A stretch of 64,000 nt of DNA, taken from Nonlabens xylanidelens. GTDB taxonomy: Bacteria; Bacteroidota; Bacteroidia; Flavobacteriales; Flavobacteriaceae. Location of the stretch: the NCBI RefSeq assembly GCF_002934445.1, contig NZ_PTJE01000002.1:315392-379391 (forward strand), read 5' to 3'. Both the position numbers and the translations under genes were made by a program. The notes beneath the pieces were generated by a model. The model saw only the letters and a program-made list of their open reading frames with translations. It was not told where the DNA came from and searched no databases. Below, piece by piece: positions 6,875 through 16,065 of this stretch; within the stretch, counting starts at the first letter, position 1, and every line of letters begins with the position of its first letter.

Positions 6875-9298
6875 TTAAAATTGGTAAGAAATATTTGCTA
6901 GTAATGCTCTAGGCATTTGAGGATTAATGGTAGTCCATCCTGTATAATATTCTTTATTGAGAGCATTATTTAGTTTTAGGCTCACACGATATTTATCTGC
7001 TTCATAAAACACAGATGTATTAAAAATGGTATAACTAGGTAAGATAAATTCTCCTGTAGATAGATAGTTGATTGCAAAACGTTCACTAGCTCCATTAAAA
7101 CCTAAACCTATTCCGAAACCATCTAAACTACCTTGTTGAAATTCATAGTTTGCCCAAAAATTATATAATGTTTCTGGTCCAGCTTCTAATGGTCTGCGAT
7201 TTAATATTTCAAGATTATCAGTTTCTGTGGTTTCACTATCATTATTACTATAACCTGCTCTAATGTTTAATCCTTTGATTGGGTTTGCATTAACTTCTAT
7301 TTCTAAACCTTTGCTTACAACTTCACCACCTTGAATTTTATTAAAAGGAGAAGATGGATCTGTAATGACACGATCTTTAACTTTGATGTCATAATAACTA
7401 ATGGTCGCGTTTAAACGGTTATTGAAAAAATTAGTTTTGATACCAAATTCTAATTGATTTGCTTCTTCAGGATCAAAAGTTTGCAATGTCTGTGGACCAG
7501 TTCCTGGATCTCCTACTAATTGAGGTGCAACGTTTGTAAATCCATTTTGGTAATTTCCAAAAACAGATAATTTATCTTTTATAGGTTGGAAAACTAAACC
7601 AAACTTTGGAGATAATGTAGTTTGATCATAATCATCATCTGCATTAGCAATGTCACCTTCGTTGTCAAATCTATCTAGACGTAATCCTACCATCGCAGAA
7701 AGATTATCAGTTATATCGAGAACATCAGACACATAAATACTGTAAATACTATATCTAGACTTAAGATTACCTACTCCCTGCGTTGCTAGTGCCGCATCTA
7801 CAGCCGATGTAGAAAGTGGATATGCCGTATCTTCTACAGCAGCTGTAAACGGATTATCACCATTTGAACCACCATCTGGTGTTACATTTCCATAAAAGGC
7901 AAAACCGGTGTTGTTATTTGTTTCAGTAGCATTTAAGTAATCCAGACCTATTACCATCCTATTTCTTAAAGATGCTATTTCAAAATCTCCAATGAAATTT
8001 TGTTGAATATCAGTAGTATGAGTGTTTGCATTTTGTTTACTGATAAATCTAGAAAATGTATCTCCTTCTAGAATACCAAAATCAAACAGGTAAGAATAAT
8101 AACCAGTAGTCGATGTAGAACTTTTAGACAGTAAAGTTTGTGATTGCCATGTGTCCGATAATTTGTAATCCATCTCTACTCTATAATTTTGAGTAGGGTT
8201 TTCTAGAGTTAGATCGTTGCTTGTAAAGGATAGCTTATTATTATATCCTAACTCATCTAAATTAGAAGATGCAGATGGCGCACTTCTATTTAAGAATAAA
8301 AAGGTAGGGTTTGTTTGTTCTGCCTGAGTGATTTCTCCATAGAAAGAGAATGATAGTCTATTATTTACTTTATAAGATAAAGATGGGGCAACAAAAAATG
8401 ATTTTCTAAAACCAGCATCTTGAAAACTTTGCTCTGTGGTGTAAGCGGTATTAATTCTAAAGTATAGATCATCTTCCTTACTCAAAGCTGTGTTATAATC
8501 ACCTACTATTTGATTAAGTCCATAACTACCTGATGTAAAAGAAAGCTCTCCACCAGTACCTACGTATGGTTTTTTAGTTACTACATTGATAAGACCACCA
8601 TAAGAACTTACTGCATTACCAAATAAGGTTGCAGACGGTCCTTTTAGAACCTCGATACGCTCAATGTTTGCAGGATTAATAGTACCATTAGTTAAACCTG
8701 GTAATCCATTAACTAGTTGAGGCTGTACAGAAAAACCACGTAGTGCATAATAACCTGCTCCATCACCACTACGACCTGTAGATGCCCATAAACGCTCTAC
8801 ACCTGTTGCATTTTTCAAAGCATCATCAAAATTTGTTACTACCTGTGATTCTAGTAATTCATTTGTTATGGTGCTGTATACTTGTGTATTTTCGATATCT
8901 TTTAAAGGAAGCTTTGAAACATAAGCGGTTTTCTTTCTAGAAAACTTATTGCGGCGTTCTCCTTCTATAACGACAGCATTTAAAATCTCGTTTCCTTCAT
9001 ATAATGTGATAGTTTTAAGTTGAACGTTTTGATTATTTGTGATAGAAACAAGAACTTCTTTAGTTTTAAAACCTATGTATGAAATAGAAAGCACATAATC
9101 TCCATTTTGAAGCTGGTCTATTTGAAAAGCTCCATTTTGATCTGTTTGTACACCTATCGAGGTATTTTTTATGGCAACATTCACTCCTAAAAGTGCTTCT
9201 TGAGTTTGATCTGTTACGGTTCCTGTTATGCTTACCTCTTGCGCAAAAATGACATTAGTAAATACTAATAAGGTTAAAATAGTCAGTAAGTTTTTCAT
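6875..9298 (-). CDS. TonB-dependent siderophore receptor
   Basis: An 807-residue outer membrane receptor. A signal peptide (cleavage near IFAQ, residue 20) is followed by a carboxypeptidase-regulatory-like domain (about 22-110), a plug domain (about 140-245, with LRGFSVQPQLVNGLPG and IERIEVLKGPSATLFG) and a 22-strand type barrel ending in the aromatic terminus YQF. The plug motifs resemble FhuA/FecA-type ferric-siderophore receptors rather than SusC glycan receptors. A strong promoter of the Bacteroidetes type lies just upstream. The following PepSY gene supports an iron-uptake role. I found no convincing Fur box. Confidence 0.9.
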   Translation of the reverse strand: MKNLLTILTLLVFTNVIFAQEVSITGTVTDQTQEALLGVNVAIKNTSIGVQTDQNGAFQIDQLQNGDYVLSISYIGFKTKEVLVSITNNQNVQLKTITLYEGNEILNAVVIEGERRNKFSRKKTAYVSKLPLKDIENTQVYSTITNELLESQVVTNFDDALKNATGVERLWASTGRSGDGAGYYALRGFSVQPQLVNGLPGLTNGTINPANIERIEVLKGPSATLFGNAVSSYGGLINVVTKKPYVGTGGELSFTSGSYGLNQIVGDYNTALSKEDDLYFRINTAYTTEQSFQDAGFRKSFFVAPSLSYKVNNRLSFSFYGEITQAEQTNPTFLFLNRSAPSASSNLDELGYNNKLSFTSNDLTLENPTQNYRVEMDYKLSDTWQSQTLLSKSSTSTTGYYSYLFDFGILEGDTFSRFISKQNANTHTTDIQQNFIGDFEIASLRNRMVIGLDYLNATETNNNTGFAFYGNVTPDGGSNGDNPFTAAVEDTAYPLSTSAVDAALATQGVGNLKSRYSIYSIYVSDVLDITDNLSAMVGLRLDRFDNEGDIANADDDYDQTTLSPKFGLVFQPIKDKLSVFGNYQNGFTNVAPQLVGDPGTGPQTLQTFDPEEANQLEFGIKTNFFNNRLNATISYYDIKVKDRVITDPSSPFNKIQGGEVVSKGLEIEVNANPIKGLNIRAGYSNNDSETTETDNLEILNRRPLEAGPETLYNFWANYEFQQGSLDGFGIGLGFNGASERFAINYLSTGEFILPSYTIFNTSVFYEADKYRVSLKLNNALNKEYYTGWTTINPQMPRALLANISYQF

Positions 9299-9337
9299 TA
9301 TTTTTATTTAGACTTAATATAGATAGTTAATTTTCGG

Positions 9338-9369
9338 CAAAAGTATCTACCAATATAGGACTGACCAAA
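9338..9369 (-). promoter_or_regulatory. Promoter TTTG-N20-TACTTTTG for the siderophore receptor
   Basis: On the minus strand TTTG (9369-9366) and TACTTTTG (9345-9338) are separated by 20 bases, fitting the Bacteroidetes primary sigma consensus. The leader would be about 33 bases. Confidence 0.65.
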
Positions 9370-9501
9370 TTATTTATATTAAATCTAAATAAAGAGTTAA
9401 AAGAGCTTGATTATAAGAACTCTAATTTTAAAAAAGTCCTGAGAAGGAACTTAAAAACCACATGAATGCCTTGCATAGGATCCTATTTGAATCTAGAAAA
9501 A

Positions 9502-9536
9502 AAGCTCAAAGAATCGTGATGCGACTCTTTGAGCTT
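9502..9536 (-). terminator. Hairpin terminator
   Basis: Stem AAGCTCAAAGA/TCTTTGAGCTT with a 13-base loop, followed on the minus strand by a T run. It lies 23 bases after the stop at 9559. Confidence 0.7.
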
Positions 9537-9558
9537 AGAATAAATTTATAGTGTAAAA

Positions 9559-10329
9559 TTACTTGCCTAACTTAATTTGGAATTTTGTGGCAGTAAATGC
9601 TGCTTGTAAACCTCTAAGATTAGAATTAGACTTGTTCTTTTCAAACAGATTTTCTAGATATTCTATTTGGGTATCTAGATCTTCTTTTTGAAAAATTTGA
9701 TATTTTAAAAGAATCAAGTTGGCCATTATTTGATCAGCAACACTGAGACCATCTTGCTTTAAATATTCCTCTATCGAGCTACGTACCTCAGAATCATTAT
9801 CTGCTAACTCGTCAAATAAGAATGCGTTTGCTAAGTCTGATTTATTCATACTTAAATAATCGTTCTCACTAGACATATCCTTTCTATAGGTCATTTTATC
9901 ACCGTTAAGAAAATACCATCTGGTATAAGAGTCATTTGATATTTTGATTTCTTTTTCAAATTTCTTATCCCTAGCCGTCCAGTTTGTAAAAGCAACTAAG
10001 AGTTCTGTACCATCTTCTTTCTTTAAAATGGCAAAACGAATCAAGTAGTTGTTTTCACCAGGTTTTTCAATTTCTATATCTAGATTATTATCTATAGAAA
10101 CGTATGTTTTAAGAGCTGTAAGAATAGATGAGACTTCTTCTGGAGTTGCAGCAGGAAAGAGATTTTCTCTTAAAAACAAATCGATATAAAGGTAATGTGT
10201 CAGGTAGAAATCATCCATTTTAAGATAATTTGCCTCTTCTAAATGGTCTGTTTTAATAGTAATCTTCTCAGATTGTGCATATCCTGTATTTAAAAACAGG
10301 ATCAATAGTAAAAAAGTAAAGGTTTTCAT
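9559..10329 (-). CDS. Secreted protein of unknown function
   Basis: 256 residues. A signal peptide (MKTFTFLLLILFLNTGYAQ) is followed by a mixed domain with the segment FAILKKEDGTELLVAFTNWTARDKKFE (strand-rich) and a mainly helical C-terminus with alternating acidic and hydrophobic residues. I do not recognise the family. No lipobox and no sorting domain are visible, so it is probably periplasmic. Its upstream region (10330-10425) resembles those of the genes starting at 13351 and 14084. It marks the left edge of the accessory island. Confidence 0.6.
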   Translation of the reverse strand: MKTFTFLLLILFLNTGYAQSEKITIKTDHLEEANYLKMDDFYLTHYLYIDLFLRENLFPAATPEEVSSILTALKTYVSIDNNLDIEIEKPGENNYLIRFAILKKEDGTELLVAFTNWTARDKKFEKEIKISNDSYTRWYFLNGDKMTYRKDMSSENDYLSMNKSDLANAFLFDELADNDSEVRSSIEEYLKQDGLSVADQIMANLILLKYQIFQKEDLDTQIEYLENLFEKNKSNSNLRGLQAAFTATKFQIKLGK

Positions 10330-10463
10330 TTGTCTTGGTTGATTTTGAGGTTGGGTGGTTGTAAAAATACTCTATAGTTCTAGGGCATTAATTTTTTGGC
10401 AGTTTACTCTTTTGGTTCACTTTTCAAAAATTTAATGACAAAGTAAAGACTAAAGCACATAGA

Positions 10464-11594
10464 TTATTCTGCCGGTACTCTAATCTTAGTTTCCTTAATA
10501 GACATCCTTGATTTGTTTAGAGTAACTGTAATTGGTTCTTCTTTTTGTCTATCGTATTCCACCATTTCATAAGTTTTCACTTCTTTGACTAATACGACTT
10601 TTACATCTACGTCAATTCCTTGAACTTGATTGTCGTTATGTAAACCAATGTAAAAAACTCCTTGTGTTAGATTTGAGTTTTTCCCATAAGCTGCAATACC
10701 TTTTCCCGTATCAAACTGTAAATAGGTTTGACCATTTATAAATTTTTCCGCATTTTCATGATCTGGTATAAATGAATAATAGACATCTTCTCCAATTTTA
10801 GGGATTAATAGATCTGTAATAGTTCCAACTGCTAATCCAGCAAGTGGCGTTCCATACATGGATGTAATTCCATTTGCTAATTCTCCAACGGATCTAGCGT
10901 TTTCTTTATATGCATCTTGTGCTTCTTGACCAACTCCAATCCAATAAGCCCAAGCTATAATTCTTTCTTCTTTAAGATCGCTAACTATTGGATTAGGTAG
11001 ATCAACTCTTAAATACGAACTACTTCTGTTGTCATTGTAGTAAGAGTGTACACGTTGACTTTTATTCAATAAAAGGTCCTCAACATTTTCTGTACTTACT
11101 AATTCCTTAATACGCTCCTTAAATTTGATTGTTTTATAACCTGTTATACTATCAATTGTATAAGGCGTATAAATTGTATCTCTAAGAGTTTTCCATCTCC
11201 AATTGGTATTAAAATCCTTAGTTGTTTCATTAGCAGGGATTCTGTAAATTTTAATTTTACCAACTCTTTTAGTTAAGGAAGAACTATAGAACCTAAATTT
11301 ATAAAGCCCATTATTTCTAATTTGAATCTGTTTTTTAACTATGTCTTTAACCTTAAAATCTGAAAAAATCTTATTATTTGGTAACTCAAAAATTTCAATT
11401 TCTTTAAGGTGTTTCCCTTTGACCATTTCAAAATCAAACTCAATAATATCTCCTTCCGCAAAACTAAAGAAGAGTTCCTCTGTTTCGTCAAAATTTAAAG
11501 AAATGGTCGATTCTGTTACTAAAATGGGATCTTCAGAAGCAAAAGAATATTGAAAAAATATAATAAGAAGTATTAAAAGTAATTTTTTATTCAT
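10464..11594 (-). CDS. Secreted protein of unknown function
   Basis: 376 residues with a signal peptide ending near YSFASED. Residues about 30-120 look like a beta-sandwich (alternating strands, ending GKIKIYRIP). The middle contains a hydrophobic Gly/Ala-rich stretch (GELANGITSMYGTPLAGLAVG) and the C-terminus is again strand-rich. The first domain resembles membrane- or lipid-associated beta-sandwich modules, but I cannot name a family. It is monocistronic, with a TAGTTTTG box upstream that abuts a cassette-type repeat. Confidence 0.55.
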   Translation of the reverse strand: MNKKLLLILLIIFFQYSFASEDPILVTESTISLNFDETEELFFSFAEGDIIEFDFEMVKGKHLKEIEIFELPNNKIFSDFKVKDIVKKQIQIRNNGLYKFRFYSSSLTKRVGKIKIYRIPANETTKDFNTNWRWKTLRDTIYTPYTIDSITGYKTIKFKERIKELVSTENVEDLLLNKSQRVHSYYNDNRSSSYLRVDLPNPIVSDLKEERIIAWAYWIGVGQEAQDAYKENARSVGELANGITSMYGTPLAGLAVGTITDLLIPKIGEDVYYSFIPDHENAEKFINGQTYLQFDTGKGIAAYGKNSNLTQGVFYIGLHNDNQVQGIDVDVKVVLVKEVKTYEMVEYDRQKEEPITVTLNKSRMSIKETKIRVPAE

Positions 11595-11638
11595 AATTTT
11601 TGTTTAAAATCTTTGGTTATGGTTTGGTTAATGAAATG

Positions 11639-11646
11639 CAAAACTA
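11639..11646 (-). promoter_or_regulatory. -7 box TAGTTTTG upstream of 11594
   Basis: Minus-strand TAGTTTTG fits TAnnTTTG, 44 bases before the start codon. No clear TTTG partner is seen 17-23 bases upstream. Confidence 0.35.
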
Positions 11647-11700
11647 AAAATAAGCTCTAAATTTTCGGATTAACACAGAGCCGAATTTTTAAATTTTACT
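11645..11700. repeat. Partial copy of the cassette-boundary repeat
   Basis: AAAATAAGC..TTTTCGGATTAA..AGCCGAATTTTTAAATTTT matches the corresponding part of the two full elements at 17255 and 17997. It includes the TTCGG/CCGAA stem. The half containing the AAATT/AATTT palindrome is missing. It directly follows the stop of the retropepsin gene. Confidence 0.6.
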
Positions 11701-11702
11701 AA

Positions 11703-12221
11703 TTATTTTATTAAAGTTAGTTCATTGAGATTTTTATCAACTGACCATCTTTTGAATTTATCTAAAATATTTTTTCCTAATAAATTATCCGTTTCATTAG
11801 GCATTATTCCAAATACTACATCATGTAAGGTATGATCGCCTATTTTCATGACTTTGATATTCACTCTAGAACAAAACACTTCTGAGCCATCTGCTAGAAT
11901 ATAATAGCCATTTTCTAGATCTCTAATATTAAAAGTAGATGTTTCTTTAATCTCATTTAATACTTGTCGAGACATTATGGATTCACTAGCGCCAGAATCT
12001 AGAATAAATTCTACGCTTACATCATTGATTTCGCCATTCAAGTGATATGAACCATAATAATTTGATAATGGAATTTTAATGTGATCTAGATTAGCTTCTA
12101 TATCTTTATTTAAAACTACTGCCCATAAACTCACAGACAAAGTAAAAAATACGATACTAATAGATATCCATTTTAAGAAAGTTAATGGTTGTCTTTGTTT
12201 AATGAAATTAGTCATTTCCAT
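11703..12221 (-). CDS. Membrane-anchored retropepsin-like aspartic protease
   Basis: 172 residues: a cytoplasmic N-tail, one membrane helix (about 18-40), then a single clan-AA aspartic protease domain. FILDSGASESIMS carries the catalytic D-S-G triad, and LLGKNILDKF supplies the usual second conserved turn near the C-terminus. One domain means it must act as a homodimer. Orientation puts the protease outside the cytoplasmic membrane. It overlaps the upstream RDD gene by 14 bases, so the two are translated together and may work as a unit. The substrate is unknown. Confidence 0.75.
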   Translation of the reverse strand: MEMTNFIKQRQPLTFLKWISISIVFFTLSVSLWAVVLNKDIEANLDHIKIPLSNYYGSYHLNGEINDVSVEFILDSGASESIMSRQVLNEIKETSTFNIRDLENGYYILADGSEVFCSRVNIKVMKIGDHTLHDVVFGIMPNETDNLLGKNILDKFKRWSVDKNLNELTLIK

Positions 12222-12735
12222 CTTGAATTTTTGTCACTATTTGATTGATATACTCGTCGTACCAAATGGTATCCATTTCTCCTCCTAAAAACTGAAATAA
12301 TGGTTTTTGAATTCCAAATAACCATAGTAAAATGGCAAAGCAAAATTTAAAATAAATTAGAGCTATTATTAATGCAATAGGACGCAATAAAAATTTGATA
12401 ACGAATATATGAGGTCTTAACTTTTTACAATTGGTAGACATACTTCTCATTTTAAATAGCACTTTAAAAATTGTACCATCAAAATAATATTCCGTAAAAA
12501 TAAATAGTAAAGAATAAAATGCTACCGTTGCATAAGTAATGTTATCTGGCACATCTGGAGTGATAATTTTTACAAAAGAAATAGTCAGATAGATAATAGA
12601 AAAAAGCAAACTGTAATCGAGGATAAATATCAACGCTCTTTTTCTTAATTGAACCATTTCATATGTTGAATTAGGTTTTTCTAAATACTCAGTTTCTTGA
12701 ATATTGAAACGTAAAAAAGGGTTCTTAATCTTCAT
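12208..12735 (-). CDS. RDD family membrane protein
   Basis: 175 residues with three to four membrane helices (about 33-53, 65-84, 106-135). The N-terminal RKRALIFILDYSL carries the Arg and Asp that define the RDD family, and TIFKVLFKMRSMS matches the loop after helix 2. A soluble tail follows. RDD proteins are small transport-like proteins of mostly unknown function. It is the first gene of a two-gene unit with the retropepsin-like protease. Confidence 0.7.
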   Translation of the reverse strand: MKIKNPFLRFNIQETEYLEKPNSTYEMVQLRKRALIFILDYSLLFSIIYLTISFVKIITPDVPDNITYATVAFYSLLFIFTEYYFDGTIFKVLFKMRSMSTNCKKLRPHIFVIKFLLRPIALIIALIYFKFCFAILLWLFGIQKPLFQFLGGEMDTIWYDEYINQIVTKIQDGND

Positions 12736-12907
12736 TATAAATTTTTCTCTGATTATTTACAACAGTCTTTTGCTTAAAAGACAACTCTAAAAATAAGCGA
12801 TATTATTCTCTTAGCTACTAACCTATTTACCATTTAAAGATCTTAAAAAATGCTTTTCTACAACCAATGTATTAAAAGATCTATTATTAATAAGAAATGG
12901 TCTTGTA

Positions 12908-13351
12908 TTATTTATTCAATTCTAAATAATAAACTTTTGCAGATTCTTCAATTTCCTCATCAATAGCTCCGTCAAATTTGAAACTATGGGTACGCCATTC
13001 ATTATCTGGCTTATAGAATTGAAATGTAAAGCGAACAGGTTGACGATCAAATTTCACTAAATAACTCATCAATACAAAACTGTCTGATAATCTCTTTTCT
13101 ACGATTAATTCATAACCATAGTATTTGCCTACATAATCTTCATCTAGATTCTCTACTTGTTGTTTTAACTTTGTAATCGCGTCTGTGGAACGACTGATCC
13201 ATTCATTATTAGAGTACAAGTGATCTAATGCCTTTGATGATCCTTCATTTTTGTATTCTGTGAAAAAAGTAGAAACTATCTCTTTAGGTGATTTTTGTCC
13301 TATACTAATAAAGGAAATGGCGAGAAAAATAAGCGTTAAGTAGGTTTTCAT
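12908..13351 (-). CDS. Secreted protein, possibly NTF2-like fold
   Basis: 147 residues with a signal peptide (to about ISIGQ). The mature part starts with a helix (SPKEIVSTFFTEYKNEGSSKALDHLY), then strands ending in RFTFQFYKPDNEWRTHSFKFDG, an arrangement usual in NTF2-like (SnoaL/DUF4878-type) proteins. No catalytic residues can be named. Its 160-base upstream region is duplicated upstream of the next gene at 14084. Confidence 0.55.
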   Translation of the reverse strand: MKTYLTLIFLAISFISIGQKSPKEIVSTFFTEYKNEGSSKALDHLYSNNEWISRSTDAITKLKQQVENLDEDYVGKYYGYELIVEKRLSDSFVLMSYLVKFDRQPVRFTFQFYKPDNEWRTHSFKFDGAIDEEIEESAKVYYLELNK

Positions 13352-13352
13352 G

Positions 13353-13515
13353 TTTTGGTGGTTTTGGTATTTTGGTTCTTGGTTCTTGGTTCTAAGAATA
13401 AATTTGAAAATTTGAATAAAGTTGGTAAAATTTATTAAATAATCATAGTCTAGAGTAGTAATTTATGTTGTAGTTTACTCCTATGGATACCAGTTACAAA
13501 CTGGCACTAGTTGAA
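13353..13515. repeat. Duplicated upstream segment, copy 1
   Basis: Shares with 14086-14258, in order: GGTGGTTTTGGTATTTTGG, heptamer repeats (three GGTTCTT/A units here, 13374-13394), AATAAATTTGAAAATTTGAATAAAG, a TAGAG.A.TAAT segment and TTTACTCCTATGG..ACCAGTTACAAAC. It starts right at the start codon of the gene ending at 12908. Confidence 0.8.
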
Positions 13516-13532
13516 TAAATAATGTCTGACCG

Positions 13533-14084
13533 CTATAATCTATAAGTCATTAGTTTTCCATTACCAAAACTAGCTATCTGACCAATTCCTTTTTGATAAT
13601 AATTTAAATATTCTCTTAGTTTAACGCTATCACGGTTTGCAATTTGAGTTGCTCTCATAACTAAAAGCTGACTATATTTTTTAGTTGGTGTTTCTAGATT
13701 TGCATTTAAATCCACTATTTCATATTCCCAAGACTTATCATTGTTATACCATGTAAAACCAACTTTAGGATCTTTAGGCATGATCAAATTATCACTATTG
13801 GATTTCTTATCGTAATACATAATATTTCCATTATCTGATCTATAAAGACTCTCAACAGTTTTACCCCAAGAATAACTAACTTGAAGAACTAAATACTTAT
13901 TACCAATTTTAGATTCTGTTTTATCCAAATATTTATGTGAGATAAATGAATTTGAATCTACATAATTAAACCTTACATCTTTGGTTGGAATTGGGTGATA
14001 AGATTCTGAGTTATTATTGATAGATTCTTTTGAAGCACAGGAAAATAAAAGGAATGGAATAACAAGGTACAATAGGTTTTTCAT
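13533..14084 (-). CDS. Lipoprotein of unknown function
   Basis: 183 residues. The N-terminus MKNLLYLVIPFLLFSC is a lipoprotein signal with the lipid-accepting Cys at 16. The mature part is strand-rich (KYLVLQVSYSWGKTVESLYR, WYNNDKSWEYEIVDL) and ends GKLMTYRL. The family is not recognised. It has the same promoter-proximal duplicated segment as its neighbour, suggesting shared control. Confidence 0.55.
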   Translation of the reverse strand: MKNLLYLVIPFLLFSCASKESINNNSESYHPIPTKDVRFNYVDSNSFISHKYLDKTESKIGNKYLVLQVSYSWGKTVESLYRSDNGNIMYYDKKSNSDNLIMPKDPKVGFTWYNNDKSWEYEIVDLNANLETPTKKYSQLLVMRATQIANRDSVKLREYLNYYQKGIGQIASFGNGKLMTYRL

Positions 14085-14085
14085 G

Positions 14086-14258
14086 TTTTTTTGGTGGTTT
14101 TGGTATTTTGGTTCTAGGTTCTAGGTTCTAGGTTCTAGTAATAAATTTGAAAATTTGAATAAAGTTGGTGTAAATTATTAAAGAATCATAGCCTAGAGCA
14201 TTAATTTTGTTGTGGTTTACTCCTATGGTTACCAGTTACAAACTTGCACTAGCAGCTT
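14086..14258. repeat. Duplicated upstream segment, copy 2, with GGTTCTA tandem repeat
   Basis: Second copy of the segment at 13353-13515. The heptamer GGTTCTA is present four times in a row (14110-14137), against three units in copy 1, so the tract length varies between copies. Confidence 0.8.
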
Positions 14259-14282
14259 TATATACTAGAGCAGCAGGCGCAT
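14219..14282. repeat. Dispersed repeat ACCAGTTACAAACT..GCACTAGC, copy B
   Basis: Matches 61500-61560 over about 55 bases (ACCAGTT.CAAACT.GCACTAGC.G.T...TATACT.G.GC.AGCAGG) and 13485-13511 over about 25 bases. The 61500 copy lies directly downstream of an RHS module. Confidence 0.7.
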
Positions 14283-14289
14283 TCGTTTT

Positions 14290-16065
14290 TTAATCTTTCC
14301 ATGATTTTGTTATACTTTCAAAATCTATACTGTCGAGCCATTCATTTTTCCATTTTTTCAAGTAAGGAATATCATTTGAAGATGGCTCATTATCACCGCA
14401 CTTGTCAACTCTAATTATTGAAGGCATGACTGTTGCTTCACCTATTAATAGTGCTTCACCTGATTGTAGTGAAGGTAGTATGTCTGTTACAGAACCTAAT
14501 GAATCTGGAAGAAGTCTTTTTACATAATTTTGATCATCAGGGTTTGTTAATCTCATAGCTATGAAATTGTTACATTGCGAAAAGATTGTTTCAGAAAGTT
14601 CAGAAGGTCGTTGACTGATAATGGCTAAGGATATACCATATTTTCTACCTTCTTTTGCAATACGTTCAATTGAAGAACGAGAAGATTTAAAACGTGCTAA
14701 ATTGCTTTTTGGTACATATTTATGAGCTTCTTCATATACTAAAAGTAAAGGCATATCGTTGTCTCCAACTTGTTTTTTATAATAATATGAATAATCAAAC
14801 AGTAATCTAGAAATTAATGAAACCGTAATACTGAGTACCTCAAAAGGAACACCACTTAAGTCTAATATTGTGACGTTAGATTTAGCATTTTTTCTACTTT
14901 CAGATTTAAAACCATAACCTAAAAACTGTCTTAAAGTTTCTTCAAAACTGATTTCTTTACTTTTATCACCAAAAAGAAATTGTCTAAGTCTTTGAGAATC
15001 TACTTTAGTATTTAATCTAGATACAAACTTATCTATTGATCCATCACTGAAAGAACCCTTTGAAATTCCATGACCTCCATCTTTACTGGCTCTTCTAGGT
15101 GAAGTATATTCATAGAGTTTTTTAAAATAATGTTGGTATTTATCTGAATCAGATTTGAATGTTTTTTGACCATCTGAGAATTGAATATCTAAATCATTTT
15201 CAGAATGTTTTGTTTCTTTTCTAAGGTTTTGAAGGCAAGTTAGTACTTCATCAATATCAAATTTTAAGGGGCTGTCAAAATATATTTTTGATTCTGAAGG
15301 GTTTTTATAAATTTTATTTTCAGTAATAAGTGTTCTTAAAAGAGATGATTGATTGTAATTATTATTATCTCCTGATTCTAGAAATAACTCCTCTAATTCG
15401 TCTCCATTAAGTAACCAATATGGAAGTGTTAAGTCGTTTATAGTAATGATATTTGATTCTGGAAATGCTGAATTATATTCTGAATGAATATCAAAAATTA
15501 CTATATGAGAATTGTTTAATCCATTAAAATCAGATTTTTTTTCTTTAGTAGCATTTTGTAATACTTTAGCAGTTGTATGTGATTTACCTGAACCTGTAGA
15601 GCCGACAATAGCAAAATGTTTATTAAAAAATTTATTACCATTAACAGGTACGTCAATTCTTTCTTTTGATGAATGCGAAAGCTGTGCAAAGCAAAATCTT
15701 TCATAGTTACTCTCATTACTTCCGCTAGAATAAATAGCTTTGATGTCAGCTATTGAAGCAGTAGTGGCTTCTTTAGGAGGTAAGGCAATTGAATCACCAC
15801 CTCTTCTAAAAACTCCATCTTCAATAGTACCTAAAGGATTAGCTTCAATTATATATTTTCTATCTCCACTTTCAGTTACTTCTATAAGAAAACTTTCAAT
15901 AATGGCGATTAGTTTTATATCCGAACTTTCATTATCGGCTATCTGAATGTAAGAACCTACTTTAAGTTGTTCTGCACCTTTAAAAGCATTTAGATCGTCT
16001 ATTTTAATTTTAACTTTATTTGGAAGTACTGCTATTACTTCACCGTTTACTTTTTGATCTTCCAT
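14290..16065 (-). CDS. HerA-like DNA translocase ATPase (candidate antiphage)
   Basis: 591 residues. An N-terminal beta-rich HAS-barrel (about 5-80) precedes an FtsK/HerA-type RecA domain with Walker A GSTGSGKS (155-162), Walker B LLLVYEEAH (440-448) and ISQRPSEL (483-490), the usual HerA motif after Walker B. An insertion of about 150 residues lies between them. HerA ATPases form hexameric rings that pump DNA and in bacteria are commonly paired with a nuclease or Sir2 protein in defence systems. The start codon overlaps the stop of the upstream nuclease-like gene (TAATG), so the two are translationally coupled. Confidence 0.85.
   Translation of the reverse strand: MEDQKVNGEVIAVLPNKVKIKIDDLNAFKGAEQLKVGSYIQIADNESSDIKLIAIIESFLIEVTESGDRKYIIEANPLGTIEDGVFRRGGDSIALPPKEATTASIADIKAIYSSGSNESNYERFCFAQLSHSSKERIDVPVNGNKFFNKHFAIVGSTGSGKSHTTAKVLQNATKEKKSDFNGLNNSHIVIFDIHSEYNSAFPESNIITINDLTLPYWLLNGDELEELFLESGDNNNYNQSSLLRTLITENKIYKNPSESKIYFDSPLKFDIDEVLTCLQNLRKETKHSENDLDIQFSDGQKTFKSDSDKYQHYFKKLYEYTSPRRASKDGGHGISKGSFSDGSIDKFVSRLNTKVDSQRLRQFLFGDKSKEISFEETLRQFLGYGFKSESRKNAKSNVTILDLSGVPFEVLSITVSLISRLLFDYSYYYKKQVGDNDMPLLLVYEEAHKYVPKSNLARFKSSRSSIERIAKEGRKYGISLAIISQRPSELSETIFSQCNNFIAMRLTNPDDQNYVKRLLPDSLGSVTDILPSLQSGEALLIGEATVMPSIIRVDKCGDNEPSSNDIPYLKKWKNEWLDSIDFESITKSWKD

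Noticed and set aside
9346-9400. Possible Fur box before the siderophore receptor
   Set aside because: The AT-rich symmetry TTTATTTAGATTTAATATAAATAA-like is too weak against the Fur consensus to claim.
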